From assembly GCF_014236655.1 (NCBI RefSeq), contig NZ_JACMYG010000001.1, positions 310,001-374,000 of the forward strand: a stretch of DNA of 64,000 nt, read 5' to 3'. Position 1 is the first letter of the stretch. Every line of letters starts with the position of its first letter. Below the pieces are notes generated by a model. That model was not told the origin of the DNA. It searched no databases and saw nothing but the letters and a program-made list of their open reading frames with translations. The DNA comes from Pseudomonas kielensis. Lineage in GTDB: Bacteria; Pseudomonadota; Gammaproteobacteria; Pseudomonadales; Pseudomonadaceae. Positions 56,284 through 64,000 of the stretch are shown here, in pieces. The translations under genes and the position numbers were made by a program.

Positions 56284-58609
56284 ACGCAGGCTGCCCTGGC
56301 TGTTCCTGGGCCTGCTGCTGGCGGTGCTCGCGCTCGGCGCCTGGCAATGGCGCGACGGCGCACCCGTGTCGGCCAACCTCATGGAGCTGGCACCCGGCAC
56401 CACCCCCGACCCGCTGGAGCTGCGCGCCGAACAGCGCATGCAGGAACCGCTGAATCGGGAAATCCTGGTACTGGTCGGCCACCCGCAGCGCAGCCAGGCC
56501 ATCCAGATGACGCAGACCCTCGGCGCTCAATGGCAGGCCAGCGGCCTGTTCGAAAAGGTCCAGTGGGATCTGCAGGCCGACCTGCCGGCCCTGCGCAGCC
56601 AACTGCTGCAAGGTCGCCTGGCCATGCTGTCGAAAACCGACCGCCAACAATTGGTGGAACAGCCCGACGCCTTTATCCAGCAACGCCTGCAAGCCCTGTT
56701 CGACCCCTTCAGCGGCTTCAGCCTGGTGCCCAGCCAGGACGACTGGCTGGGCCTGACCGGACGCATCCAGAACAGCCAACCGCAGCGTGGCGTCGTGCAA
56801 CTGGACATCGGCAGCGGCGCATTGATTGCCGACGCCGACGGCAAGAGCTGGGTGTTGTTGCGGGCCCGCACCACCGGCAATGCCTTTGACATGCAACTGC
56901 CGCTGCAAGTGGCCGGGCTGCTCGAACGCAGCCGCGAACAGGCCGCCAAGGCTGACGTGCAACTGCTCGCAGCCAGCGGCCTGCTGTATGCCGCTGCCGG
57001 TCAGCAGCAAGCGACCCGGGAGATGACCTGGGTCGGCGGCGGCGCAACCCTGGGGATCCTGCTCCTGCTGTTGCTGGCTTTCCGCCGCTGGCGGGTACTG
57101 CTGGCGTTCGTCCCGGTGCTGGTGGGCATGCTGTTTGGCGCGGTGGCCTGTGTCGCGCTGTTTGGCCACATGCATGTGATGACCCTGGTGCTGGGCTCCA
57201 GCCTGATCGGCGTGGCGGTGGATTACCCACTGCATTACCTGTCCAAGAGCTGGAGCCTGAAACCCTGGCGCAGTTGGTCGGCCTTGCGCCTGACCTTGCC
57301 GGGACTGACCCTGAGCCTGATCACCAGTTGCATTGGCTACCTGGCCCTGGCCTGGACACCCTTCCCGGCCCTGACCCAGATCGCCGTGTTCTCGGCCGCC
57401 GGACTGCTCGGCGCCTACCTGTCGGCGGTGTGCCTGCTGCCGGCGCTGCTCAAGGGCCTGGAGCTGCACCCGGCGCAGTGGCCGCTGCGGGTCTGCGAAG
57501 GCTTGCTGAGCCTGCGCGAAGCCCTGCTCAGGCACCTGCGTCCCCCCGTGCTGCTCGCGCTGCTGCTTGCCTTCTGTGTCGGTGGCCTGCTGCAACTGCA
57601 CACGCGCAACGACATTCGCCAATGGGTCGGAGCGCCGGCGCAACTCACCGAAGAGGCGCGGACCATCGCACAGATCACCGGCTTTCAGCCCACCAGTCAG
57701 TTTTTCCTGGTGCGGGCCGCCAACCAGGAGCAATTGCTCGAGCGCCAGAGCGCCTTGACTGAGCGCCTGGAGCAACTGGTCAACCTGGAAAGGCTCCAGG
57801 GTTTCCTGGCGCTCGATCAACTGGTCAGCGCCCCCAGCGTCCAGCAGCAGGTGCGCGAGGCGCTGGCCAAGCTGCCCCAGCACTGGCAACCCCTGCAGGC
57901 CCTCGGCGTCTCGAACGAGGCGCTGCAGGCAGAACTGGCGGCGCTGCAGGCGCTGCCGGTGCAGGACATCGACGCCGCCCTGCTGGGGCCGCTGGCAGAA
58001 CCCTACCGCACCTTGTGGCTCGGCCCGAACGCCGAGGGCGTGGCGGCCATGGTCAGCCTGCAAGGTTTGAACGACCCGGCGTTGCTGCGGGTGCAGACCC
58101 TGGACTTGCCCGGTGTGGCACTGGTGGATCGCCTTGGTGACCTGAACCAGGTGTTCGCCGCCACGCAAATCAGCGCCGCCGAATTGAAGCTCGCGTCCTG
58201 CGTGCTGATCGTGCTGGTGCTGATCCTGCCTTTCGGCCTGGGCGGCGCCCTGCGCATCGTGCTCCTGCCGTTGCTGGCCGCCTTGTGCAGCCTGGCCAGC
58301 CTGGGCTGGCTGGGGCAACCCTTGACCCTGTTCAGCCTGTTCGGCCTGCTGTTGGTCACGGCGATCAGCGTCGACTACGCGATCCTGATGCGCGAACAGG
58401 TCGGTGGCGCGGCGGTGAGCCTGCTCGGCACCCTGCTGGCGGCGCTGACCACCTGGCTGTCGTTCGGCCTGCTGGCGGTGTCCAGCACCCCGGCGGTCAG
58501 CAACTTCGGCCTGGCGGTCAGCCTGGGCCTGGTGTTCAGCTTCATCCTCGCGCCGTGGGCGGGAAGCCAGGCACACACCGCGCCACGCCGGGAGCTGGGA
58601 GCATGCTGA
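56267..58609 (+). CDS. MMPL/RND-type transporter of the aryl polyene cluster
   Basis: The 780-residue protein starts MTLPSERRLPWLFLGLLLAV with a GGAG site at 56258. It has the two-fold RND layout: one N-terminal membrane segment, a periplasmic domain, five or six membrane segments (GATLGILLLLLLAFRRWRVL; SSLIGVAVDYPLHYLSKSW) and a second half with LLLVTAISVDYAILMREQVG. The VDYPLHY and VDYAIL motifs hold the proton-relay Asp. It probably extracts the lipid-linked polyene to the LolA-like carrier. Confidence 0.88.
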   Translation: MTLPSERRLPWLFLGLLLAVLALGAWQWRDGAPVSANLMELAPGTTPDPLELRAEQRMQEPLNREILVLVGHPQRSQAIQMTQTLGAQWQASGLFEKVQWDLQADLPALRSQLLQGRLAMLSKTDRQQLVEQPDAFIQQRLQALFDPFSGFSLVPSQDDWLGLTGRIQNSQPQRGVVQLDIGSGALIADADGKSWVLLRARTTGNAFDMQLPLQVAGLLERSREQAAKADVQLLAASGLLYAAAGQQQATREMTWVGGGATLGILLLLLLAFRRWRVLLAFVPVLVGMLFGAVACVALFGHMHVMTLVLGSSLIGVAVDYPLHYLSKSWSLKPWRSWSALRLTLPGLTLSLITSCIGYLALAWTPFPALTQIAVFSAAGLLGAYLSAVCLLPALLKGLELHPAQWPLRVCEGLLSLREALLRHLRPPVLLALLLAFCVGGLLQLHTRNDIRQWVGAPAQLTEEARTIAQITGFQPTSQFFLVRAANQEQLLERQSALTERLEQLVNLERLQGFLALDQLVSAPSVQQQVREALAKLPQHWQPLQALGVSNEALQAELAALQALPVQDIDAALLGPLAEPYRTLWLGPNAEGVAAMVSLQGLNDPALLRVQTLDLPGVALVDRLGDLNQVFAATQISAAELKLASCVLIVLVLILPFGLGGALRIVLLPLLAALCSLASLGWLGQPLTLFSLFGLLLVTAISVDYAILMREQVGGAAVSLLGTLLAALTTWLSFGLLAVSSTPAVSNFGLAVSLGLVFSFILAPWAGSQAHTAPRRELGAC

Positions 58610-59763
58610 TTGTCCTGTTCTGGCTCCTGGCCCTGGCGCTGTTCGCCGCGGCCACCTACGTCGGCCGACACCTGGGCCTGATTCCGATCGTCAGCCAATT
58701 GCTGCTGGCCACCTTCGGCCTGCCGTTGCTGATGTACTTCTGGATCGAACCGGGCTGGCAGCTCACGGGCGCCGAACTGATTGCCCCGGGGTGGCTGAAA
58801 AACCTCTACAGCCTGGGGTTTGCCTTGCTGCTGGGGCATATCCTCAGCGACGTGATCGACCTGCGCCTGGACCGCCAGAGCCTGAAAATCGCCCTGCCGA
58901 GTTTTTGCCTGCCCTTCGCCTGCGGCCTGGCCACGGCCATCTGGTTGCTGCCCGCGCAACCCTGGATCAGCTCCCTGGCTGTCGGCCTGCTGTTCGCCAT
59001 CACCGCGATTCCGGTGCTGTACCTGTACCTGCGCCACATCGGTTATCCCGCAGCGGCGACCCGGCGCCTGGTGCAAACGGCGATCCTCATCGACCTGACC
59101 TGCTGGACCCTGTTCGCCGTGGCCCAGGGCAGCCTGCACCTGAGCAGCCTGTTACTGCCGTTGGCCGGGGCGTGCATGCCACTGCTCCTGCGCCTGCTCG
59201 GGCTGCGCCAGCCGCTGGTCTACAGCGCCGGCTTTTTTCTGCTGCTGGTGGCGGCCGAGCACTACAAGCTCAATGCACTGATCCTCGGCATCGGCTACCT
59301 GCTGTTGATGGCCAGTTTGAAGATCGCGCTGGTGCTGCCCCTGCCGGCGGTGTGGATGAACCGAGTGCAGACCTGGGTCGCCATCCCGCTGATCCTGACC
59401 TTCGGCATTGTGCAGATCGACGTGCACAGCGCCCTCGACAGCCTGGGCTGGCATCAGTTGCTGGCCCTGCTGCTGTTGCCGATCGCCAGCAAATTGCTCG
59501 GCAACTGGCTGGGCCTGGGCTGGGCCGGACTATCCTTTGCAGGCGCCAGCCGTTGGCGGGAATCGGTCCTGCTGAATATTCGCGGGTTGAGCGAGATCGT
59601 CTTTCTCAACCTGCTGCTGCAACAACACCTCATCAGTGGCGCGCTGTACTTCGCGCTGATGCTGATGGGTCTCGTCGCGACGCTACTGCCGGCTTTGCTC
59701 GGCATGCATCGCGCGCCCGGAAACAGCGCCGCTACGGCAAGGAGTCCACGTGCCAACCGTTGA
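58603..59763 (+). CDS. Cation/proton antiporter-like membrane protein
   Basis: The 386-residue protein starts MLIVLFWLLALALFAAATYV and has about 11 membrane segments, a Kef/CPA2-like outline (GHILSDVIDLRLDRQSLK, GLLFAITAIPVLYLYLRHIG, WRESVLLNIRGLSEIVFLNL). The typical ND or DD ion site is not evident where I expected it (AITAIPVLY). It overlaps the RND gene by seven bases and the FAD oxidoreductase gene by 14. The role in polyene production is unclear. Confidence 0.7.
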   Translation: MLIVLFWLLALALFAAATYVGRHLGLIPIVSQLLLATFGLPLLMYFWIEPGWQLTGAELIAPGWLKNLYSLGFALLLGHILSDVIDLRLDRQSLKIALPSFCLPFACGLATAIWLLPAQPWISSLAVGLLFAITAIPVLYLYLRHIGYPAAATRRLVQTAILIDLTCWTLFAVAQGSLHLSSLLLPLAGACMPLLLRLLGLRQPLVYSAGFFLLLVAAEHYKLNALILGIGYLLLMASLKIALVLPLPAVWMNRVQTWVAIPLILTFGIVQIDVHSALDSLGWHQLLALLLLPIASKLLGNWLGLGWAGLSFAGASRWRESVLLNIRGLSEIVFLNLLLQQHLISGALYFALMLMGLVATLLPALLGMHRAPGNSAATARSPRANR

Positions 59764-60997
59764 AATCGAACAGCGTCAGGTTGTGATCATCGGTGCCGGC
59801 CCCTCGGGGGCCATTGCCGCCGCGTTGCTCAAGCGCAAGGGCCACGATGTGCTGGTCATCGAGCGCCAGCATTTCCCGCGATTCTCCATCGGCGAAAGCC
59901 TGCTGTGCCACTGCCTGGATTTCGTCGAAGAAGCCGGCATGCTTGATGCGGTCAACGCCGCCGGGTTCCAGTTGAAGAACGGCGCCGCCTTCGCCTGGGG
60001 CGAGCACTACAGCGCGTTCGATTTCGGTGACACCTTCAGCGCCGGCAAGCCGACCACCTTTCAGGTGCAGCGCGCCGACTTCGACAAGCTGCTGGCCGAC
60101 CAGGCCGCCTTGCAAGGGGTGGAAATCCGCTACGGCGAGGCCATCGTCAGCGTCGATGTCGAGTGCCCGCGACCGCACCTGCAGGTACAACGCGAGGACG
60201 GTAGCCAGTACCCCGTGCAAGCCGCCTTCATCCTCGACGCCAGTGGCTATGGCCGCGTCCTGCCGCGCCTGCTCGACCTCGAAGTGGCGTCGAACTTTCC
60301 GCTGCGCCAGGCGGTGTTCACCCACGTGCAGGATCGGATCGACAGCCCGGCGTTCGAGCGCGAAAAAATCCTCATCACCACCCACCCGACCCAACGCGAC
60401 ATCTGGTTCTGGACCATCCCGTTCAGCAACGGCCGCTGCTCGGTCGGCGTGGTTGCGGCCGCCGAGCACTTCGTCGGGCGCAGCGACGACCTGGATGCGT
60501 GCCTGCGCGGCTTCATCGCCGAAACCCCGAGCCTGGCCGGGGTCCTGGAAAACGCTGTGTGGGACACCGAGGCCCGGACCATCGGCGGCTACTCGGCCAA
60601 CGTCAAGACCCTGCACGGGCCGGGGTTTGCCCTGCTGGGCAATGCCGCGGAGTTTCTCGACCCGGTGTTTTCTTCCGGCGTGACCATCGCCATGCGCTCG
60701 GCGAGCATGGCCGCCGCCGTCCTGGATCGCCAGCTGCAAGGGCACAGCGTCGATTGGCAGCGTGAGTTCGCCGAGCCCCTCAAGCGCGGGGTCGACACCT
60801 TCCGCTGCTATGTCGAAGGCTGGTACAACGGCACCTTCCAGGATGTGATCTACCATCAGGGCGGCAACGCCGAGATCCGCCGCATGATCAGCGCGATCCT
60901 CGCCGGCTACGCCTGGGACGAACGTAATCCGTTTGTCAGCGAGGCCCGGCGCCGGCTGAAAATGATCTCGCAGCTCTGTGCCCGGGATGCCACATGA
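59750..60997 (+). CDS. FAD-dependent oxidoreductase, tryptophan halogenase/geranylgeranyl reductase-like
   Basis: The 415-residue protein starts at GTG. It has the FAD fold GAGPSGAIAAALLKRKG, the VIERQHFPRFSIGESLLCHC segment typical of flavin halogenase-like proteins and LLGNAAEFLDPVFSSGVTIA as the second FAD motif. The WxWxIP halogenase motif reads WFWTIPFS, so halogenation is conceivable, though in aryl polyene clusters this protein is generally annotated as an oxidoreductase. Substrate unknown. Confidence 0.8.
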   Translation: MPTVEIEQRQVVIIGAGPSGAIAAALLKRKGHDVLVIERQHFPRFSIGESLLCHCLDFVEEAGMLDAVNAAGFQLKNGAAFAWGEHYSAFDFGDTFSAGKPTTFQVQRADFDKLLADQAALQGVEIRYGEAIVSVDVECPRPHLQVQREDGSQYPVQAAFILDASGYGRVLPRLLDLEVASNFPLRQAVFTHVQDRIDSPAFEREKILITTHPTQRDIWFWTIPFSNGRCSVGVVAAAEHFVGRSDDLDACLRGFIAETPSLAGVLENAVWDTEARTIGGYSANVKTLHGPGFALLGNAAEFLDPVFSSGVTIAMRSASMAAAVLDRQLQGHSVDWQREFAEPLKRGVDTFRCYVEGWYNGTFQDVIYHQGGNAEIRRMISAILAGYAWDERNPFVSEARRRLKMISQLCARDAT

Positions 60998-61494
60998 GCC
61001 AGCGTGACCTTGTCGCTCGCCTGATGCTGCTGGGCGCTGCCTTGCTGCTGAGCGCATGCGCCGGCCAGCCTCCCCTGCCCGCGGGGCAACCGACGCTGGC
61101 ACTGCCGCTGCAACTGCACGTACAACAATCCCAGGACCAGCAACGCCAGGACTGGGTGCTGGTGATCCAGCGTGAAGAACCCGGGATTCGCTGGTCGATG
61201 ATGGACTTGCTGGGCATCCCCCAGGCGCGCCAGATACTGGTCAACGGCCAGTGGCAGGCTGACGGCCTGTTGCCGCCCAACCCGCAAGCCCGGGAACTGT
61301 TCGCCGCGCTGCTGTTTGCCCTGACGCCGCCAGACCAGTTGCAGGCCAACTACCCCACTGCCTGGCAGCATGGCGCACAACGTTCGCTGCCTACCCGCTG
61401 GGACGTACGTTATGACCAGCCCCTGAACTTTCAACTCAACCTGCCCCAAGGCCCGACCTATCAGGTCACGCCACTTCGCGGGGACACCCCATGA
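60994..61494 (+). CDS. DUF3261-type lipoprotein
   Basis: The 166-residue protein has a signal peptide with lipobox LLLSAC, so it is a lipoprotein of the outer membrane or inner membrane periplasmic face. The body (VLVIQREEPGIRWSMMDLLG, PTRWDVRYDQP) matches lipoproteins regularly seen next to the KS gene in aryl polyene clusters. It probably helps surface display. The start overlaps the oxidoreductase stop as ATGA. Confidence 0.8.
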   Translation: MSQRDLVARLMLLGAALLLSACAGQPPLPAGQPTLALPLQLHVQQSQDQQRQDWVLVIQREEPGIRWSMMDLLGIPQARQILVNGQWQADGLLPPNPQARELFAALLFALTPPDQLQANYPTAWQHGAQRSLPTRWDVRYDQPLNFQLNLPQGPTYQVTPLRGDTP

Positions 61495-62687
61495 CGGCCT
61501 ACCTCAACACTCTCGGGCTGGTCTGCAGCCTCGGTCGCGGCCAGCAGGAAGTCGCGCGCAATCTGTTCGCCGGGGACGACTCGGGGATGCGGCTGGAGTC
61601 CGGCTGGGTGCCACAGCGCGTCCTGCCCGTGGCGGCAGTCCGGGGCGAACTGGCAGCGATTCCCGGTCACCTGCGTCAGCACGCCAGTCGCAACAACCAG
61701 TTGTTGCTGGAAGCGGCGCTGCAGATCCGTGCCGACATCGACCAGGTCATCCAGCGCTACGGAGCCCAGCGCATCGCCGTGGTCCTGGGCACCAGCACCT
61801 CGGGGATCGACGAAGCCAGCCAGGGCCTGGCCACCTACCTGCGGGACCAGCAATTCCCCGCGGACTATGACTATCGGCAGCAGGAACTCGGTGCCCCGGC
61901 GGACTTCCTCGCCGACTGGCTACAACTGCGCGGCCCGGCCTACGTGATTTCCACCGCCTGCACCTCCAGCGCCCGCGCCCTGATGAGCGCCCAGCGCCTG
62001 CTCGACCTGGACCTGTGCGACGCGGTGCTGTGCGGCGGTGTCGACAGCCTGTGCAAGCTGACGCTCAACGGTTTTTCGGCCCTGGAAGCGGTGTCCGGAC
62101 AGCGCTGCAATCCGTTCTCCGTGAACCGCAATGGCATCAACATCGGCGAGGCGGCGGTGCTGTTCCTGATGACCCGTTGTGCCAATGACCAGCCGACGCT
62201 GGCCCTGCTCGGCGGCGGTGCGAGTTCCGATGCACACCATATTTCCGCCCCCGAGCCCTCCGGTCGCGGTGCCCGGCAAGCGATGCACAAGGCCCTGGCC
62301 CGTGCCGGCCTGCAGCCCGGGCAGATCAGCTACCTGAACCTGCACGGCACCGCCACCCAGCACAACGATGCGATGGAAAGCCAGGCCGTGGCCAGTCTGT
62401 TCCCGGCCGGCGTACCCTGTTCCTCGACCAAACCCCTGACCGGCCACACCCTGGGTGCCGCCGGGGCCCTGGAAGCGGCGTTCTGCTGGTTGAGCCTGAG
62501 CGCGGAAAACCCCGCCCACGCCCTGCCTCCTCACCTCTGGGACGGCCAGCCGGACCCAGGGCTGCCAGCGCTGCAGTGGGTGACCCCTGCCGATCGCCTG
62601 GCGTCCATTGGTCCGCGCTACCTGATGAGCAATTCCTTTGCCTTCGGTGGCAACAACGTCAGCCTGATTATCGGAGACGCACCATGA
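61491..62687 (+). CDS. Beta-ketoacyl-ACP synthase of the aryl polyene pathway (ApeO-like)
   Basis: The 398-residue ketosynthase has active Cys157 in ISTACTSSARALMSAQRLLD, His285 in LNLHGTATQHND and His319 in KPLTGHTLGAAGA, all intact. It probably pairs with the chain-length factor at 47753 to elongate the polyene. Overlaps with both neighbours are four bases. Confidence 0.9.
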   Translation: MTAYLNTLGLVCSLGRGQQEVARNLFAGDDSGMRLESGWVPQRVLPVAAVRGELAAIPGHLRQHASRNNQLLLEAALQIRADIDQVIQRYGAQRIAVVLGTSTSGIDEASQGLATYLRDQQFPADYDYRQQELGAPADFLADWLQLRGPAYVISTACTSSARALMSAQRLLDLDLCDAVLCGGVDSLCKLTLNGFSALEAVSGQRCNPFSVNRNGINIGEAAVLFLMTRCANDQPTLALLGGGASSDAHHISAPEPSGRGARQAMHKALARAGLQPGQISYLNLHGTATQHNDAMESQAVASLFPAGVPCSSTKPLTGHTLGAAGALEAAFCWLSLSAENPAHALPPHLWDGQPDPGLPALQWVTPADRLASIGPRYLMSNSFAFGGNNVSLIIGDAP

Positions 62688-63148
62688 TTGACTGGCCGCT
62701 CGCCGAACTGCTGCCCCACGCTGGCGACATGATCCTCATCGACCGGGTCCTGGGGTTCGACGAAGAACAGATTCACACCCAACTGACGGTCAAGCCCGAC
62801 GGCCTGTTCAATCATCCGGACGGCAGCCTGCCGGCCTGGGTCGGTATCGAACTGATGGCCCAGAGCGTTGCCGCCTTTGCCGGTTGCCATGCCCGGCGCC
62901 GGGGCAATCCCGTGGAGCTGGGGTTCCTGCTTGGCACCCGCAAGTTCGAGTGCAACGTGGAGCACTTCCCGGCCGGCGCCGAGCTGACCATCCACGGGAT
63001 CCGCTCCCTGGAAGACGACAACGGCATGGGCGTGTTCGAATGCCATATCCATGGCGCGGGCATTCACGCCAGCGCTCGCCTGAACGTGTTCCGCCCGCCC
63101 AAGGCGGCTCAATATCTCGATCAATCCAAGGAGTCCAGTGATGACTGA
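62684..63148 (+). CDS. 3-hydroxyacyl-ACP dehydratase (ApeP-like, hotdog fold)
   Basis: The 154-residue protein starts MIDWPLAELLPHAGDMILID, with LPHAGDMILIDRV and PAWVGIELMAQSVAAFAGCH, the FabZ-like dehydratase features. It would dehydrate 3-hydroxyacyl-ACP to enoyl-ACP, together with the hotdog domain fused to the adenylation enzyme. It overlaps KS by four bases and the ketoreductase by 11. Confidence 0.87.
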   Translation: MIDWPLAELLPHAGDMILIDRVLGFDEEQIHTQLTVKPDGLFNHPDGSLPAWVGIELMAQSVAAFAGCHARRRGNPVELGFLLGTRKFECNVEHFPAGAELTIHGIRSLEDDNGMGVFECHIHGAGIHASARLNVFRPPKAAQYLDQSKESSDD

Positions 63149-63869
63149 ATTCGTACTGGTCACCGGCTCCAGCCGTGGCATCGGCCGCGCCATCGCCCTG
63201 CGCCTGGCCCAGGCCGGGCATGACATCGTGGTCCATTGCCGCAGCGGCCGCGCCGAGGCCGACGCGGTCCAGGCCGAGATCGAGGCCCTGGGCCGGCGCG
63301 CACGGGTCCTGCAATTCGACGTCGCCGACCGCGCCCGTTGCAAAGCCGTGCTGGAGGCCGATGTCGAGGCCCATGGCGCCTATTACGGCGTGGTGCTCAA
63401 CGCCGGCCTGACCCGCGACGGTGCATTTCCCGCCCTGAGCGAAGAGGATTGGGACCAGGTCATGCGCACCAACCTCGACGGTTTCTACAACGTGCTGCAC
63501 CCGGTGATGATGCCGATGATCCGCCGCCGCGCCGCCGGCCGGATTGTCTGCATCACGTCGGTGTCGGGCCTGATCGGCAATCGCGGGCAGGTCAACTACA
63601 GTGCGTCCAAGGCCGGCCTGATCGGTGCGGCAAAGGCATTGGCGATTGAGCTGGGCAAGCGCAAAATCACCGTCAACTGTGTCGCACCCGGCCTGATCGA
63701 CACCGCCATGCTCGATGACCACGTGCCGGTGGAAGAACTGATGAAAATGATCCCCGCACAACGCCTGGGCACCCCGCAAGAGGTGGCCGGCGCGGTGAAT
63801 TTCCTGATGTCGGCGGAAGCCTCGTACATCACCCGCCAGGTACTGGCCGTCAATGGAGGCCTGTGTTGA
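63138..63869 (+). CDS. 3-oxoacyl-ACP reductase (FabG-like)
   Basis: The 243-residue short-chain dehydrogenase has the NADPH motif VTGSSRGIGRAIALRL, NAGLTRDGAF, catalytic Ser (ITSVSGLIG) and NYSASKAGLIGAAKAL for the YxxxK pair, and APGLIDTAM. It reduces the beta-keto group on each cycle. The polyene needs KR and DH but no enoyl reductase, and none was seen. It is followed by a ketosynthase with a one-base overlap. Confidence 0.93.
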   Translation: MMTEFVLVTGSSRGIGRAIALRLAQAGHDIVVHCRSGRAEADAVQAEIEALGRRARVLQFDVADRARCKAVLEADVEAHGAYYGVVLNAGLTRDGAFPALSEEDWDQVMRTNLDGFYNVLHPVMMPMIRRRAAGRIVCITSVSGLIGNRGQVNYSASKAGLIGAAKALAIELGKRKITVNCVAPGLIDTAMLDDHVPVEELMKMIPAQRLGTPQEVAGAVNFLMSAEASYITRQVLAVNGGLC

Positions 63870-64000
63870 TGAAGCGCGTCGTTGTCACCGGCATGGCCGG
63901 CATCACCTCCCTGGGTAACGACTGGGCAACCATCGCCGGCCACTTCAAGGCCAACCACAGCGGCATCCGGCGCATGCACGAGTGGGATCGGTTCACTGAG
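63869..64000 (+). CDS. Second beta-ketoacyl-ACP synthase of the cluster (5' end only)
   Basis: Forty-four codons are visible: MKRVVVTGMAGITSLGNDWA and so on, the typical KS II/FabF-like N-terminus. The frame is open at the window end. It starts at an ATG sharing its A with the ketoreductase stop (TGATG). In aryl polyene clusters the last ketosynthase (ApeR type) follows the ketoreductase. Confidence 0.85.
   Translation, partial: MKRVVVTGMAGITSLGNDWATIAGHFKANHSGIRRMHEWDRFTE

Noticed and set aside
56147..58576. 809-residue antisense frame rich in Gln and His
   Set aside because: Shadow of the MMPL transporter; Gln/His richness comes from reading Leu and Val codons on the opposite strand.

Overview
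The window looks like a chromosomal segment of a Pseudomonas, most probably of the P. fluorescens/P. putida side of the genus. Coding DNA is GC-rich. Gaps carry the inverted 'GTGGGAGC...GCTCCCAC' REP/REPIN repeats typical of that group. The gene order waaF-waaC-waaG-waaP ... glnE-aceE-aceF ... dipA-msrA-rlmJ ... acyl-CoA dehydrogenase ... antiporter-mscK-selO follows, from memory, the P. aeruginosa PA5002-PA5023 order, with several insertions. No rRNA, tRNA, CRISPR array or complete insertion sequence was recognised.

1-11.6 kb (minus strand): LPS core oligosaccharide operon. Read in transcription order it has two heptosyltransferases (waaF, waaC), glucosyltransferase waaG, three WaaP/InaA-type kinases, a NodU-type carbamoyltransferase, a WapH-like glycosyltransferase, a Mig-14 family protein and a PIG-L/DnpA-type deacetylase cut by the window edge. 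Most junctions are overlapping TGATG or ATGA, which implies tight translational coupling.

11.6-25.6 kb: housekeeping block. It holds glnE (minus strand), then aceE-aceF with two matching palindromes in the promoter region, a PhoD-like phosphatase, the c-di-GMP phosphodiesterase dipA, msrA and rlmJ.

25.6-28 kb: AT-richer accessory insertion. It encodes a PAAR-LysM protein that looks like a type VI secretion effector, two paralogous small membrane proteins that look like immunity proteins, and a leftover toxin C-terminus fused by overlap to the second immunity gene.

28-38.5 kb: divergent putP and putA with six GTTGCA-type PutA sites, then an acyl-CoA dehydrogenase. Next is a scrambled accessory patch with a low-GC orphan gene, perfect long hairpins, a second copy of the dehydrogenase 3' end and a scrap of chemotaxis receptor. 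The block ends with a ZapA/ZapB-like gene pair that does not sit beside the usual 6S RNA locus.

38.5-47.4 kb: NhaP2/CvrA-type antiporter, MscK-type mechanosensitive channel, SelO AMPylase, HigBA toxin-antitoxin pair with twin operators, thioredoxin TrxC and a solitary ParA ATPase.

47.7-64 kb: one strictly collinear operon of 18 genes, continuing beyond the window, for an aryl polyene (APE) pigment. It contains a chain-length factor, acyltransferases, two acyl carrier proteins, an adenylation-dehydratase fusion, an aromatic amino acid ammonia-lyase, a thioesterase, a LolA-like and an MMPL-type export pair, an FAD oxidoreductase, ketosynthases, a dehydratase and a ketoreductase. A REPIN has landed in the signal-peptide region of the LolA-like gene.
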